DNA of 64,000 bases from an uncultured Clostridia bacterium (lineage in GTDB: Bacteria > Bacillota > Clostridia > Lachnospirales > Anaerotignaceae). The DNA is taken from contig CALWSR010000014.1 in NCBI GenBank assembly GCA_944384265.1, positions 1-64,000 of the forward strand, read 5' to 3'. The notes below the pieces were generated by a model. The model was given only the letters and a program-made list of their open reading frames with translations. It did not search any database and was not told the DNA's origin. Numbering within the stretch: the first letter of the stretch is position 1; every line of letters begins with the position of its first letter. This document shows positions 45,081-54,581 of this stretch, piece after piece. A program made the position numbers and the translations under genes.

Positions 45081-45668
45081 TTATTTCTGTGGTTTTGTAA
45101 TCACTTCATCAATCAAACCGTAAGCCTTTGCCTCTTGTGCAGACATAAAATTGTCCCGTTCTGTATCACGTTCGATTTCTTCCACGGTTCTTCCTGTGTT
45201 TTGCGCCAAAATTTCATTGAGCTTTCTTTTGGTTTTTAATATATTTTCTGCATGGATGCGAATTTCTGTTGCCTGTCCTCTTGCTCCGCCGGAGGGCTGG
45301 TGTATCATCACCTCTGCATTGGGCAGCGCAAAGCGTTTTCCCTTTGTGCCTCCTGCCAGCAAAAAAGCACCCATGCTGGCCGCCATGCCAATGCAAATGG
45401 TAGAAACATCTGCATGGATATACTGCATGGTATCATAAATAGCCATTCCGGCTGTGATGACGCCGCCGGGACTGTTTATGTAAAGATTGATATCTTTATC
45501 CGGGTCCTCTGCATCCAAAAACAAAAGCTGTGCCACCACAAGGCTTGCTGTTGTATCATTTACCTCTTCGCCTAAAAATATAATTCTGTCTTTTAACAGT
45601 CTGGAATAAATATCATAGGAGCGTTCTCCTCTGCTGGACTGTTCTACTACCATTGGGACTAAACTCAT
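45081..45668 (-). CDS. clpP: ATP-dependent Clp protease proteolytic subunit
   Basis: 195-residue serine peptidase forming the tetradecameric chamber. Catalytic Ser lies in [11 protein letters not shown], His in VMIHQPSGG, and the Asp in the RDNFMS region; the N-terminal processing stretch is [16 protein letters not shown]. The start at 45668 has GGAGG at good spacing, better than an in-frame codon 21 bases upstream. Paired with clpX downstream; tig lies upstream. Confidence 0.97.
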   Translation of the reverse strand: MSLVPMVVEQSSRGERSYDIYSRLLKDRIIFLGEEVNDTTASLVVAQLLFLDAEDPDKDINLYINSPGGVITAGMAIYDTMQYIHADVSTICIGMAASMGAFLLAGGTKGKRFALPNAEVMIHQPSGGARGQATEIRIHAENILKTKRKLNEILAQNTGRTVEEIERDTERDNFMSAQEAKAYGLIDEVITKPQK

Positions 45669-45825
45669 TCTAAGACCTCCAAAAATCAAATTTTACAAAT
45701 AAAGTACAAAGGTATGAAGTGCCAAATCACCACCCCACACCCTTGTATGCCCTCTATTTTTTCAAAATTATTTTTATACCAAAATCATTTTGCTTAGAGA
45801 GAATCCCTGCCGGATAAAGCAATGA

Positions 45826-47121
45826 TTATGCTTTTTCTATTTCCTCGGCACTGTCTTCAATCAGCTTCAGTGCTTCTTTTACAAGCATATCCTCCTTCAG
45901 TGCTTCTTTATCCTCTTGACGGAACATCTCAATCATTTTTTGTGCATCAATGCCATAGCTTTCTCCAAATTTTCCGATTTCTTCTGTCAATGCTTCTTCA
46001 GAAACGGTCAGATTTTCTTCCTTTACAATCTGCTCCAGCATCAATCTTGCTCTGACACTCTTTTCGGATGTTTCTCTAAAGTTTTCTCTCACAGCCTCTT
46101 TTGTTGTACCCATATATTTGCAGTAAATATCCATTGTCAAGCCCTGTCTTGTGATGTTTTCTTCAAATTCACGCATCATCTGCTCAATTTTGTTATCATA
46201 CATCACCTGAGGCACATCCATTGTGCAGTTTGCAATGGCGGCATCTAAAAGCTTGTCGCTTTGGATTTGTTTTGCTTTTTCTTCTTTTTCCTTTTTCAGT
46301 TTATCCTGAATGCTTGTCTTATATTCATCCAATGTGGAAAATTCAGAAACATCCTCTGCAAATTCATCATTCAGCTCAGGCAGCTCTCTTTTGCTCAGAC
46401 CTTTTAACTCCACAGCAAACACAGCAGCCTTTCCGGAAAGCTCAGGCGCATGGTAAGCCTCTGGGAATGTTACATTTACATCAAACTTGTCCCCTACATT
46501 GTGGCCCACAATCTGTTCTTCAAAGCCTTCTATAAATGTGTGGGAGCCCAGTGTCAAATCATGGCTGTCAGACTGTCCCCCTTCAAAAGCCACACCATCC
46601 ACTGTGCCAAGATAGCTGATTTTTGCCACATCGCCTTCTTCAGCGGCTCTGTCTGTCACCTCCACCAATCTGGCATTTTTTTCCTGAATGGATTTCAATT
46701 CCTGTTCCACTTCTTCCTCTGTCACTTCCACAGGCTCTTTTTCTACCTTCAGACCCTTGTACTGTCCCAATGTCACATTTGGCTTTACAGTCACTTCCAC
46801 AATAAATTTGATGCCTGTTTCTTTGTCAATGTTTTCCACATCAATGGTGGGGCGGCTTACAACATCCAGCTTCAGCTCATCAATGGCTTGTTCATATACA
46901 TCAGGAAAAATATGGTTAATTGCCTCTTCATAAAAGAAATTTGCACCATATTGTGCTTCAATGAGCTTTCTGGGTGCTTTTCCTCTTCTAAATCCGGGCA
47001 GAGAAATTTTATTTTTGTTTTGATTATAAGCATAGGCCAGGCCTTTTTCAAATACTGCGCCGTCTACCTCTAGTGTAAATTTCACTACATTGTTTGTTTT
47101 TTCCACAAATGTTGCGTTCAT
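45826..47121 (-). CDS. tig: Trigger factor
   Basis: 431-residue ribosome-associated chaperone and prolyl isomerase. The ribosome-docking loop is GFRRGKAPR (about residues 43-51), the FKBP-type PPIase domain starts at GDVAKISYLGTVDGVAFEGG and includes GFEEQIVGHNVGD, and the long helical C-terminal domain follows. AAGGAGGAG precedes the ATG. Clustering with clpP and clpX is typical of Firmicutes. An extended -10 (TGTTATAAT, minus strand at 47235-47230) lies about 110 bases upstream. Confidence 0.97.
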   Translation of the reverse strand: MNATFVEKTNNVVKFTLEVDGAVFEKGLAYAYNQNKNKISLPGFRRGKAPRKLIEAQYGANFFYEEAINHIFPDVYEQAIDELKLDVVSRPTIDVENIDKETGIKFIVEVTVKPNVTLGQYKGLKVEKEPVEVTEEEVEQELKSIQEKNARLVEVTDRAAEEGDVAKISYLGTVDGVAFEGGQSDSHDLTLGSHTFIEGFEEQIVGHNVGDKFDVNVTFPEAYHAPELSGKAAVFAVELKGLSKRELPELNDEFAEDVSEFSTLDEYKTSIQDKLKKEKEEKAKQIQSDKLLDAAIANCTMDVPQVMYDNKIEQMMREFEENITRQGLTMDIYCKYMGTTKEAVRENFRETSEKSVRARLMLEQIVKEENLTVSEEALTEEIGKFGESYGIDAQKMIEMFRQEDKEALKEDMLVKEALKLIEDSAEEIEKA

Positions 47122-47345
47122 ACTGTTGCTCCTCCTTAAAAATTTTCAGCTATGTCAGAGGTGTCAAAACAAACCTCTCAAACATTCTGTATCCTATGTG
47201 CCAAAAGAATTTCTGCACAATTATCGACTATTATAACACACCCATGTCATAAAATCTACTATAAATTATACAGAAATTGTAGTTTTTTCTTTCTTTTGGA
47301 ACAAATCTGCATTTGCTTTGCAGCATACTGGCATGGACCAATTTT

Positions 47346-48893
47346 TTACCACTCTGCCCCTACGGGTATAAATTGATAATAAAATGTATATTCTATTTCT
47401 TCCCCTTTTTTTATTTCTTCCTCTGCTCCCAGCACAATGTGGTAATATCCGGCCTCCAGCACAGGCAGCAGCAAATACATTCCCTTTTTGCCATCCTCCA
47501 TGTCTACAAATTTGCCCAGTGTTTCCACCTTTCCATACAGGTCCTCTGCCAGTGCCGCCATTTGGTCAAAATTTTCTGCATCGGAATAGCAGTATAATTC
47601 CAATACCCCTGCCGAACCGCAAAATACATAATAATTGTCCAATCCGTCTGCTTCCATAACGCCCATCACACTGTCCCCATTTTGCAAAAACTGGGAGGTT
47701 TCAAACAAATCATTGGGCTCCTGCTCCTGAATCACATTTTCAAAGGGCTTTGGCCTTTCGTAATAGGCCTGCATGGTATATTCCTCCACGAGCTGAACAA
47801 AGCTGTATGTGCTGTCTGTATCCAAAGTAGACACTGCATTGATGGGAATGGCAAAATTTAAATTTTGTCCTGCCACAAGCCCTGCCGAAGTAATGCCTAC
47901 CACCTGTCCTCTTTCATTCAAAAGTGCGCCTCCGCTGCTGCCATGGGAAATGGAGGCTGTAATTTGTATATAGGGAATATCGTCCAATGTTCTGTTGATA
48001 CCGGAAACAATGCCCTCTGATATGGTGTTGGATAATCCCATAGGACTGCTTATGGTATATATTTTTTCACCGCTTGTCACCTCGTCAGAATCCCCCAATG
48101 ACAAATAGGCAAAGCCGCTGCCATCTATCTGAAGTATTGCCAAATCCCCCTTCATGTCATACCCCAATATATTTTTTACAGAAAAACGGTTGCCGTCGGC
48201 CGTTGTGATTTTGGCACTGTAGCTTTCCTGAAGCACATGAAAATTTGTCACTGCCCTGCCGGTGCTGTCTAAAAAGAAACCACTGCCGGTGCTTAAAACA
48301 TCTCCGTCAATGTCATATGTTTCAATGTAAAAAACAGCGTCACTGCATCTGTCATAAATTTCCTTTGCTGTCAATATCCTTTCTGTCTGCTCTCCCTGCC
48401 CTGTTTGAATGTCAATGGTATTTGTTTTGCCGTTCCATACTACGGAAATGTTAAAAATGTTTGTGATATCTCTCAGTTTAAAATAGGTGTTGCCTTCAAT
48501 ATTATATCCTTGTACTTTTACAGTTTGTCCGTCTACTAAAATGGTGGAAGCTGTGATGCTGGCAGAACGAGGTACATTTTCCACAGGCTCCATTTCGTTT
48601 CCTATGGGGACATAGCTTTCTCCTGATGTAAGCACCACCATTCTTTTTTCATTGTCCCATTTTACACTAAATTCTCTGTTTGTGCCGTTTAAGGCATATG
48701 CCAAATCCCGCAGTTTAAAATAATTGTTTCCATTGATGTAATATGCGGCACATTGTTTTTCTTCTCCGTTGACATATATTTTTGAAGTCGTCGGCTTTGC
48801 CTGCATGGCTGCCTGCGCTGCTGCAGTAAATGTCACAAAAGCGCACATAAAAGCAATTACCGACATAACATATCTTTTTTTACTATTTTTCAT
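47346..48893 (-). CDS. Secreted HtrA/DegP-like serine protease with stalk domain
   Basis: 515 residues. Signal peptide (VMSVIAFMCAFVTFTAAAQA), then a copper-amine-oxidase-N-like stalk domain (YVNGEEKQCAAYYINGNNYFKLRDLAYAL, in part; a second half around TYFKLRDITNIF), then a trypsin-fold domain with His in TNFHVL, Asp in KGDLAILQ and Ser in SHGSSGGALL (residues ~215, 245, 320). There is no PDZ domain; instead a C-terminal PPC-like beta domain (EQEPNDLFETSQFL...) follows. An extracellular, surface-held housekeeping or quality-control protease is likely. Confidence 0.88.
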   Translation of the reverse strand: MKNSKKRYVMSVIAFMCAFVTFTAAAQAAMQAKPTTSKIYVNGEEKQCAAYYINGNNYFKLRDLAYALNGTNREFSVKWDNEKRMVVLTSGESYVPIGNEMEPVENVPRSASITASTILVDGQTVKVQGYNIEGNTYFKLRDITNIFNISVVWNGKTNTIDIQTGQGEQTERILTAKEIYDRCSDAVFYIETYDIDGDVLSTGSGFFLDSTGRAVTNFHVLQESYSAKITTADGNRFSVKNILGYDMKGDLAILQIDGSGFAYLSLGDSDEVTSGEKIYTISSPMGLSNTISEGIVSGINRTLDDIPYIQITASISHGSSGGALLNERGQVVGITSAGLVAGQNLNFAIPINAVSTLDTDSTYSFVQLVEEYTMQAYYERPKPFENVIQEQEPNDLFETSQFLQNGDSVMGVMEADGLDNYYVFCGSAGVLELYCYSDAENFDQMAALAEDLYGKVETLGKFVDMEDGKKGMYLLLPVLEAGYYHIVLGAEEEIKKGEEIEYTFYYQFIPVGAEW

Positions 48894-49574
48894 GCTTTTC
48901 CGCCTCTTTTCTCAGAGATTTTTGATGTTGCTGCTGCTATTTTTCTATTGTACCTTTTTTTTAATGTAAAATCAAATTTTTTCGGAATTCTTAATCAATA
49001 TTTCAAAATATTTCAATAAAACCATAATAAAACAGCAGCACAGCTTTTCCTTTTTATTTTTCATTTTTATGGATAAGAAAGAACATTTTTTTATACCATA
49101 TTTCTGCAAAAATAAACAAAATACTGCAAAAACGCCCTTTCATGCCATATTCTAAAATAACAGCATACTTATGATGAAAATTTCCCATTTTCTGCCTGTT
49201 TTCTCAAATAAAATCCTGCAAAGCCCATGCTGCTGAAAGCTCTTTTTTATTTTCAATTTTTAATATTGCTGCCCTGTGATTTGTTTCATAAGCCATTTCA
49301 TTTTCTTTTTTGTCATCATCCGTTCTTTGACGATGGTTTTATTTACAACAGCAAAATATAAATGGATTTTATGTAATACAAATACTGCTTTTCCCTTTTT
49401 ACAGCCATTTTATATTTTCCATAGCACAATCATTCCCATTGGCATTTATAGTACTGCCATTGCTTTCGCCCAAGCATATGGTAATGGTGTGCTTACAAGC
49501 TTTCCTATCTGTACTTGCCTCTCCCCCCCTTAGCATAACATTGCTATAAAAAAGCCCCTCTGTCTGAAGCATAG
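48894..49574. other. Intergenic region, nothing supportable
   Basis: About 680 A+T-rich bases upstream of the protease gene and before the tandem repeat. Open frames are short, T-rich and lack ribosome sites. The promoter of the protease gene should be near 48900-48990 but no clear match is seen. Confidence 0.5.
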
Positions 49575-50095
49575 ACCATTTTTCAATCTAAAATCTCCTC
49601 TTACCTTTCCTTTTCCAAAGAATACCATGTTCTTCTGCTGTTATATCTGCCATTCATACTATTTTTACAATCAAAAGGCTTTCCTATCTCTTTAACTCAG
49701 TCATTCACAAATAGAATTTGAAACACTTTTATAAAAAAACTTTCTTTCACACATTGTTTTCAAAAAACGCAAACCATTTTTCAATCTAAAATATCCTATT
49801 GCTTTTCATCCCTTTTCCAAAGAATACCATGTTCTTCTGCTGTTATACCTGCCATTCATACTATTTTTATAATCAAAAAGCTTTCCTATCTCTTTAACTC
49901 AGTCATTCACAAATAGAATTTGAAACACTTTTATAAAAAAACGCTCCTTCACACATTGTTTTCAAAAAACACAAACCATTTTTCAATCTAAAAATGTCCT
50001 TTTGCTGTTCATCCCTTTTTCAAAGGATACCATGTTCTTTTGCTGTTATGTCTGCTTTCTATATACTTTTACAGCCAATATCCATTTCATTTCTT
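49575..50095 (+). repeat. Tandem repeat, period about 200 bp, 2.5 copies
   Basis: Units begin ACCATTTTTCAATCTAAAA at 49575, 49773 and 49975. Each holds AAAGAATACCATGTTCTTCTG (third copy AAAGGATACC), GCTTTCCTATCTC, CACAAATAGAATTTGAAAC and an ACATTGTTTTCAAAAAAC end; the third is cut short near 50095. Copies 1 and 2 are nearly identical, so the array is fairly young. No coding frame runs through it. Confidence 0.85.
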
Positions 50096-50288
50096 TATCC
50101 TATATTTGTCATACTTCATGTCACGATCTATATTGGGTATAAATTCTTGTATCACTCAAAATAGTATACAAACCCATCTATGTCCTATTAAAATTTTTAT
50201 AAACACCATGGAACATACCTTTTCATTTGCTGCAAACAATATGCTTTCATTTTATTTTCCATGATTTTTGTCTAAATAAATCAAACAA

Positions 50289-50327
50289 TGAAAAAAAGCC
50301 ATGTTTATTTTCAACATGACTTTTTTA
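50289..50327 (-). terminator. Terminator of the tRNA operon
   Basis: AAAGTCATGTT / AACATGGCTTT (read on the minus strand) with an eight-base loop and a following T-run, directly after tRNA-Gly. Confidence 0.88.
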
Positions 50328-50399
50328 AGCGCGAAACGAGATTCGAACTCGCGACCCTCGCCTTGGCAAGGCGATGCTCTACCACTGAGCCATTCGCGC
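50328..50399 (-). tRNA. tRNA-Gly (anticodon GCC)
   Basis: 72-nt cloverleaf. Acceptor GCGCGAA/TTCGCGC, D-loop with AGTGGTAGA, anticodon stem TCGCC/GGCGA around TTGCCAA, T-arm GCGAGTTCGAATCTCGT. No CCA is encoded: the discriminator T is followed by TAA. Last of three tRNAs. Confidence 0.97.
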
Positions 50400-50413
50400 A
50401 TATATCATAGAAA

Positions 50414-50486
<73 letters not shown>

Positions 50487-50506
50487 AGATAAAATTACTG
50501 AAAAGC

Positions 50507-50590
50507 TGCCCGAGACCGGAATCGAACCGGTACGGGTGTTACCCCGCAGGATTTTAAGTCCTGTGCGTCTGCCAGTTCCGCCACTCGGGC
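50507..50590 (-). tRNA. tRNA-Leu (anticodon TAA)
   Basis: 84-nt class II tRNA with a long variable arm. Acceptor GCCCGAG/CTCGGGC, discriminator A, anticodon stem CAGGA/TCCTG around CTTAAAA, variable arm GCGGGGTAACACCCGT, T-arm CGGTTCGATTCCG. No encoded CCA. First in the cluster. Confidence 0.97.
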
Positions 50591-50630
50591 TTGTTTGCTT
50601 TTTCCTTTTCAGTCACCTGACTGCTTGTCT

Positions 50631-50659
50631 ATCATACCAAAGTTTTTATGCAATGTCAA
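50631..50659 (-). promoter_or_regulatory. Near-consensus promoter of the tRNA operon
   Basis: TTGACA (50659-50654), 17-base spacer, TATGAT (50636-50631) on the minus strand, about 40 bases ahead of tRNA-Leu. It lies between the CPBP gene stop and the tRNAs. Confidence 0.9.
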
Positions 50660-50695
50660 CAGCTTTTTTTAAAAATTTTTTTAAAAAACATTTGC

Positions 50696-51619
50696 TCAAA
50701 AGGGTGTCACACTTTTTATTGTAGAAAACAGAAAATAGGCAATCACCAGCAGTACAACAGGCGTTGTAAAAAACCATTTTAAAGCCGGCCTTTTTTCCTC
50801 TTCTCCCTTGAAAAAAGCTTTTATGGTTTCTCTTTTTTTCCATAATATAAATATGCTTGCAAACATACAAAAATATAAAAACAACACATCCACTACCCAT
50901 ACACCAGTGTAATGCTCTGACAAAATGCTTACTATTTCCACTGAGGCATTGTTTAACATATGCAGTCCCACTGCCGCTTTGAGAGAATATTTTTGAGCCA
51001 CATATCCAAACAGCACGCCTATGAGCATTGTCACAGGAAACTGCACAATGTTTTGGTGCAAAAGCCCAAAGAACATGGCAGAAATCAATATGGCAAATGT
51101 CCTTCCATATTGCTCCAGCTTTTTTACAATAATGCCTCTGCAAAGTATTTCTTCTGCCGCTGGTGCCACTGCCACAGAATAGAAAAAGGAAGAAAACAGT
51201 ACAGAAGCATCGCTTGCTGTGGCAGTGGCCTCTTTAAAGCTATATCCCCACCACTGGGCCAAAAACTCTAAAGGAATCAAAATATAATGCCCCAAAAGCT
51301 GCAATGCCTGTATAAGCATATAAAAAAGGAATATTGTTTTCATATCCATACCATGCTTTTTTTCAAAAGAAGGTGCTTCTCTTATAATCAATCCTACAAC
51401 AATCACACCTAAAATAGTTCCTATGCTCAAACCGATACCGCTGTGATATACAACTTCTGTTGCCTGCTCCCATTGCATTCCTTCAAAAATCAAAAGCAAT
51501 GCACTGATTTCCATTAAATCTATTCCAAACACCACAAAGCTGAATAAAAAATTGTATGCTATCAAAGCCCCTGCCAATATGCTGAATGTTCTTTTGGCCT
51601 GTTTTTTTTCCCATTGCAC
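50696..51619 (-). CDS. CPBP family intramembrane glutamic-type protease
   Basis: About 307 residues with roughly eight membrane helices. The CPBP (CAAX protease/bacteriocin-processing) motifs are in place: EEILCRG (EExxxR), FGLLHQN (FxxxH) and HMLNN (HxxxN). The GTG at 51619 with AAGGGGAG six bases upstream is the likely start (MQWEKKQAKR); the open frame extends ten more codons upstream to a TTG. In bacteria these enzymes process peptides or give bacteriocin immunity; no bacteriocin gene is visible here, so the substrate is unknown. Confidence 0.88.
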   Translation of the reverse strand: MQWEKKQAKRTFSILAGALIAYNFLFSFVVFGIDLMEISALLLIFEGMQWEQATEVVYHSGIGLSIGTILGVIVVGLIIREAPSFEKKHGMDMKTIFLFYMLIQALQLLGHYILIPLEFLAQWWGYSFKEATATASDASVLFSSFFYSVAVAPAAEEILCRGIIVKKLEQYGRTFAILISAMFFGLLHQNIVQFPVTMLIGVLFGYVAQKYSLKAAVGLHMLNNASVEIVSILSEHYTGVWVVDVLFLYFCMFASIFILWKKRETIKAFFKGEEEKRPALKWFFTTPVVLLVIAYFLFSTIKSVTPF

Positions 51620-51649
51620 AGCTATCTCCCCTTTTTGCCGTTTTGACAA

Positions 51650-52188
51650 CAGCGTTTCTTTTTTTGTATTCTATGACAAAAAACAGCATTGATTTAAAAA
51701 CATGTTTCTATTTTATAATAAGTATTATAATAGGTCAATAACAGAGCGCATTTTAAATAAAAAGTATTTGATCCAAACAAATCCATTTCTCTTTCCAAAT
51801 GGGTGCCAAAAGCAGCCTGGCAAAAACAGCACAGGCTCTGGCAAAGAACCATATTTTTTCTATTGCTTTCATCTGAAGGCTTCCTCATAAAAATTTTATC
51901 ATCTAAAAATCCTGTTTTTTTGTACAAAGACGCCATGTTTCAAAATTTCATTTCCTCCTATTTTAAAATACATTATCATAAACAGAGTATATCCAAGCCT
52001 TCAGCAGTTTTTTCATATCCCCTCTGCCAGATACGGCAGATTGCCTTCTTTTTGCACCACTTATTCTATGCTGTGATTTTAAAAATGTAATAGCCGATTT
52101 TTTGGTACAAAAGCCTGCAAAGCATTGCAATGGCACTTTGTATACTGCTAAAAATTTATTTTAAAAAACTTTTTTTAAAAAGCGTATC
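51650..52188. other. Intergenic region with no supportable gene
   Basis: An 80-codon minus-strand frame (51694-51936, starting MASLYKKTGFLDDKIF) has a possible AGGAGG site 20 bases upstream but no recognisable motif. Otherwise A+T-rich, with no clear repeat or hairpin terminator. Confidence 0.4.
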
Positions 52189-52217
52189 TTGCCCATGCCC
52201 TTTTGCATACATATAAT
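52189..52217 (+). promoter_or_regulatory. Promoter of the 52246 gene
   Basis: TTGCCC (52189-52194), 17-base spacer, TATAAT (52212-52217), 28 bases before the start codon. Confidence 0.7.
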
Positions 52218-52245
52218 TAAACAAATCAAATAGGAGTTTCTATCT

Positions 52246-52854
52246 ATGTATTATAACAATAAATTACAATCCAAAAAAATCTCTGCCAGACAGTCCCCCA
52301 GCATGACCGGCATGACTGGCACAACAGGCTGCAGCTGCGGCAATGTGGAGGAAAACACCCCCTCTGCCACCTCCCGTTATTTGGGTGTGCAGGGCATTGT
52401 CACAAACATTTCAGACCTAAATGATGATGGCTGTACAAAATTATTTGAGCTTCGTGACCAAAACGGACGCATCACAAATTTTGTCATCACTCCCTCCACT
52501 TATTTTATCAATCAAGCCAACATTGCAAGGGGTATGTCCATCACCGTTTTTTATGATGCAGACGCTCCTGCTGTACTGATTTATCCTCCCAGATTTCAGG
52601 CAGTTGTGGTGGCACCCAATACATTAAACAAAAATGTAAAAGTGGATTATTTTGACAGCAATCTTTTGAGCCAGGACAAAGCCCTTCAGCTGAATATTGG
52701 TCCGGATACAGAGATTTTGCTGGAAAACGGTCAGACATTTACGGCCAGTCCGGCAAATCATTATCTGGTTGTAATCTATACCACATCCACCAGAAGCATT
52801 CCTGCTCAAACAACACCGGAAAAAATCATTGTGCTTTGTCAAAGCACCTGTTAA
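52246..52854 (+). CDS. Uncharacterised protein with Gly/Met/Thr-rich N-terminus
   Basis: 202 residues, not assigned to a named family. After a basic start (YYNNKLQSKKISARQ) comes a short collagen-like or coat-like stretch MTGMTGTTGCSCGN, then a beta-rich domain (LGVQGIVTNI..., FELRDQNGRITNFVITPSTYF, GMSITVFYDADAPAVLIYPPRF) and a second half ending IPAQTTPEKIIVLCQSTC. The hydrophobic-polar alternation suggests an OB-like or beta-sandwich fold repeated twice. No signal peptide. A spore-coat or surface protein is possible from composition alone. TAGGAG precedes the ATG; own promoter and terminator. Confidence 0.75.
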   Translation: MYYNNKLQSKKISARQSPSMTGMTGTTGCSCGNVEENTPSATSRYLGVQGIVTNISDLNDDGCTKLFELRDQNGRITNFVITPSTYFINQANIARGMSITVFYDADAPAVLIYPPRFQAVVVAPNTLNKNVKVDYFDSNLLSQDKALQLNIGPDTEILLENGQTFTASPANHYLVVIYTTSTRSIPAQTTPEKIIVLCQSTC

Positions 52855-52921
52855 AAACAAAATCACAATATGGTCCGCCATTGAAATAAAAACAGTACGG
52901 TTCATAGCAAAAGCAGCAGTA

Positions 52922-52972
52922 CAAACAGGGGGTTTTGCAGTCATAAATGGCTTGCCCCCTGTTTTGTTATCA
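52922..52972 (+). terminator. Terminator of the 52246 gene
   Basis: AACAGGGGG / CCCCCTGTT with a 22-base loop and following T's, about 70 bases after the stop. Confidence 0.75.
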
Positions 52973-53794
52973 AAATTATATAAACTGAAATGGTGTAAAG
53001 GCTGCTTTCTCCATGTTGGCTTGAAACAGCTTTTTTCATATTTTCCCCTTCCTATGGCTCTATACTCCATTTTTTATGGATATTTACACCATTTGCAAAA
53101 ACTATTTTGGTACCCACTTTTTATATTGATTTTGTGTTTTCATATAAAATATCCATTTTTCCGCCAAAAACCCATTTTTTCCCATACTCTTTTCATAAAA
53201 GCTCGGACAAGCATTATTTTGAAAATAAAACTGTAATTTTGTATCAAACCGTCAATGACAAAAAGCAGCTAAAGCCTCCTTATTTTTTTCACAAAGCAGG
53301 CTGGCTCCATGTATATTACAGATATCATATGTTTTTGGTCCCATAATTTTTTATATGCCATTTCTATATTGATGATACATTTTTTCTGCTGCAAATCCCA
53401 TGCACCATATTTGTTTTGCCATATCTTTTTTTACCATATCACTTCATAAAATATATTCATATTATACCATTCTTTTCTCATCAAAATAAAATTTCTTTTG
53501 CTTTGTTTTCTGTTTGATATTGTTTTATGACACAGCTTCCTATTGCTGCATACAAAATACAGACAATCTGTTTTCCATGGTATGTGTCCTATTGATTGAA
53601 AATATGTAAAAATTATACTATACTTTTATAAAATCATAGGGATGTGTTAGGTTAATATGAAAAATGATATGGCATTGAAAATGTAAATTTTAAAAACGTA
53701 CCAAAGAAATGGACGCTGCTTTTAAAAAAAAGCAAACAAAAAGATTGGGGCATTGCAGCAGTTTTCTGCAAAGGCTCTTTTGACAGGCTGTAAA
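52973..53794. other. Intergenic region, nothing supportable
   Basis: About 820 A+T-rich bases. A TTGAAA - 17 - TATACT pair (53596-53601, 53619-53624) may start a transcript with a long leader into the SUKH-like gene. No intact gene or clear repeat otherwise. Confidence 0.4.
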
Positions 53795-53870
53795 AGGGGA
53801 GAAAAGCAGAGAGGTGGATTTTGTTTCATAGCATTCTATTTCATATTCAAGTAACAAAATCAATCATAGC
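53795..53870 (-). repeat. Dispersed intergenic element, partial copy e (reverse orientation)
   Basis: Read on the minus strand it gives GATTTTGTTACTTGAATATG, AAATAGAATGCTATGAAAC and AAAATCCACCTCTCTGC, matching the lead of copies a-d and f with an internal deletion. It sits directly before the ribosome site of the SUKH-like gene. Confidence 0.5.
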
Positions 53871-53886
53871 ATTAGGAGGGAAAGCA

Positions 53887-54549
53887 ATGAAAGAATATTT
53901 TGAAATCATAAAAAAGCTTTATGGTATTGATACATTAAAAGGCTATGCAAAAGAAGAGATGGCTATTTTAAAACAAAAATTTCACCCCTTGCCCCATGTG
54001 CTGGAGGAATACTATCATACTGCCGCTCAAACTGCTGCCTCTCATTTTGTGCAGGATAACTGGATTTCTCCCCATGAGCTGACACAGCCTTATCTGGATA
54101 AACTATCAAATATATTGCCATTGCTTTATGAAAATCAAGGCATTTGTTACGCTGGTATTTTAAAAAAAGATTTATGCCTTTCCAATCCTCCTGTATACAC
54201 TTTTTATGATGATAAAACATGGGAGCTTTGCACTCCTAAATTAAATGAGTTTATACTGGCTGCATTGTTATATGAGTCTTGTTTTACATTTGAACATTGT
54301 GCAGAGGACTTTTTTTCTCTGACACAGGAGGAATTGAAAACCATACAAGCACAGCTTACAAAATATCCCTTTCAAATACAAAGCTGGATAGACCATATAA
54401 ACATTTCTTTTTATCACAATGCTTGTGATAATCTGGCTGTTGTTTTCACTTTTCAAAATGGAGATTTGCAGCTTGTTTATGGGGCCGCCAGCTTGGATTC
54501 TTACAAAGCATTGCTTTGTGTTTTAAAAAACATTGGAGAGCCTTTATAA
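53887..54549 (+). CDS. SUKH (SMI1/KNR4)-like domain protein
   Basis: 220 residues. The arrangement LKQKFHPLPHVLEEYYHTA, then LPLLYENQGICYAGILKKDL and DPPVY-like NPPVYTFYDDKTWELC, followed by EFILAALLYESCF, resembles the SUKH superfamily, found in immunity proteins against polymorphic toxins and in regulators. The start at 53887 has GGAGGG; an upstream in-frame ATG lies in the repeat. No toxin gene is adjacent, so an orphan immunity protein is one possibility. The assignment is by pattern memory and moderate. Confidence 0.5.
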   Translation: MKEYFEIIKKLYGIDTLKGYAKEEMAILKQKFHPLPHVLEEYYHTAAQTAASHFVQDNWISPHELTQPYLDKLSNILPLLYENQGICYAGILKKDLCLSNPPVYTFYDDKTWELCTPKLNEFILAALLYESCFTFEHCAEDFFSLTQEELKTIQAQLTKYPFQIQSWIDHINISFYHNACDNLAVVFTFQNGDLQLVYGAASLDSYKALLCVLKNIGEPL

Positions 54550-54567
54550 TCCCTGCTCTCCAATGCT
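54531..54567. terminator. Bidirectional terminator between the SUKH-like gene and apt
   Basis: CATTGGAGAGC / GCTCTCCAATG stem around the end of the SUKH-like gene, whose last codons lie in its left arm; T-run after it on the plus strand and A's on the other side. Confidence 0.75.
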
Positions 54568-54581
54568 TTTATCCATTCCTT

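Noticed and set aside
49575-50095. Tandem array considered as a CRISPR
   Set aside because: The repeat unit is about 200 bp without short repeats alternating with unique spacers; no cas genes in the window.
51694-51936. 80-codon minus-strand frame upstream of the CPBP gene
   Set aside because: AGGAGG lies too far from the ATG, no recognisable motif and low-information composition; retained only as a remark in the intergenic entry.
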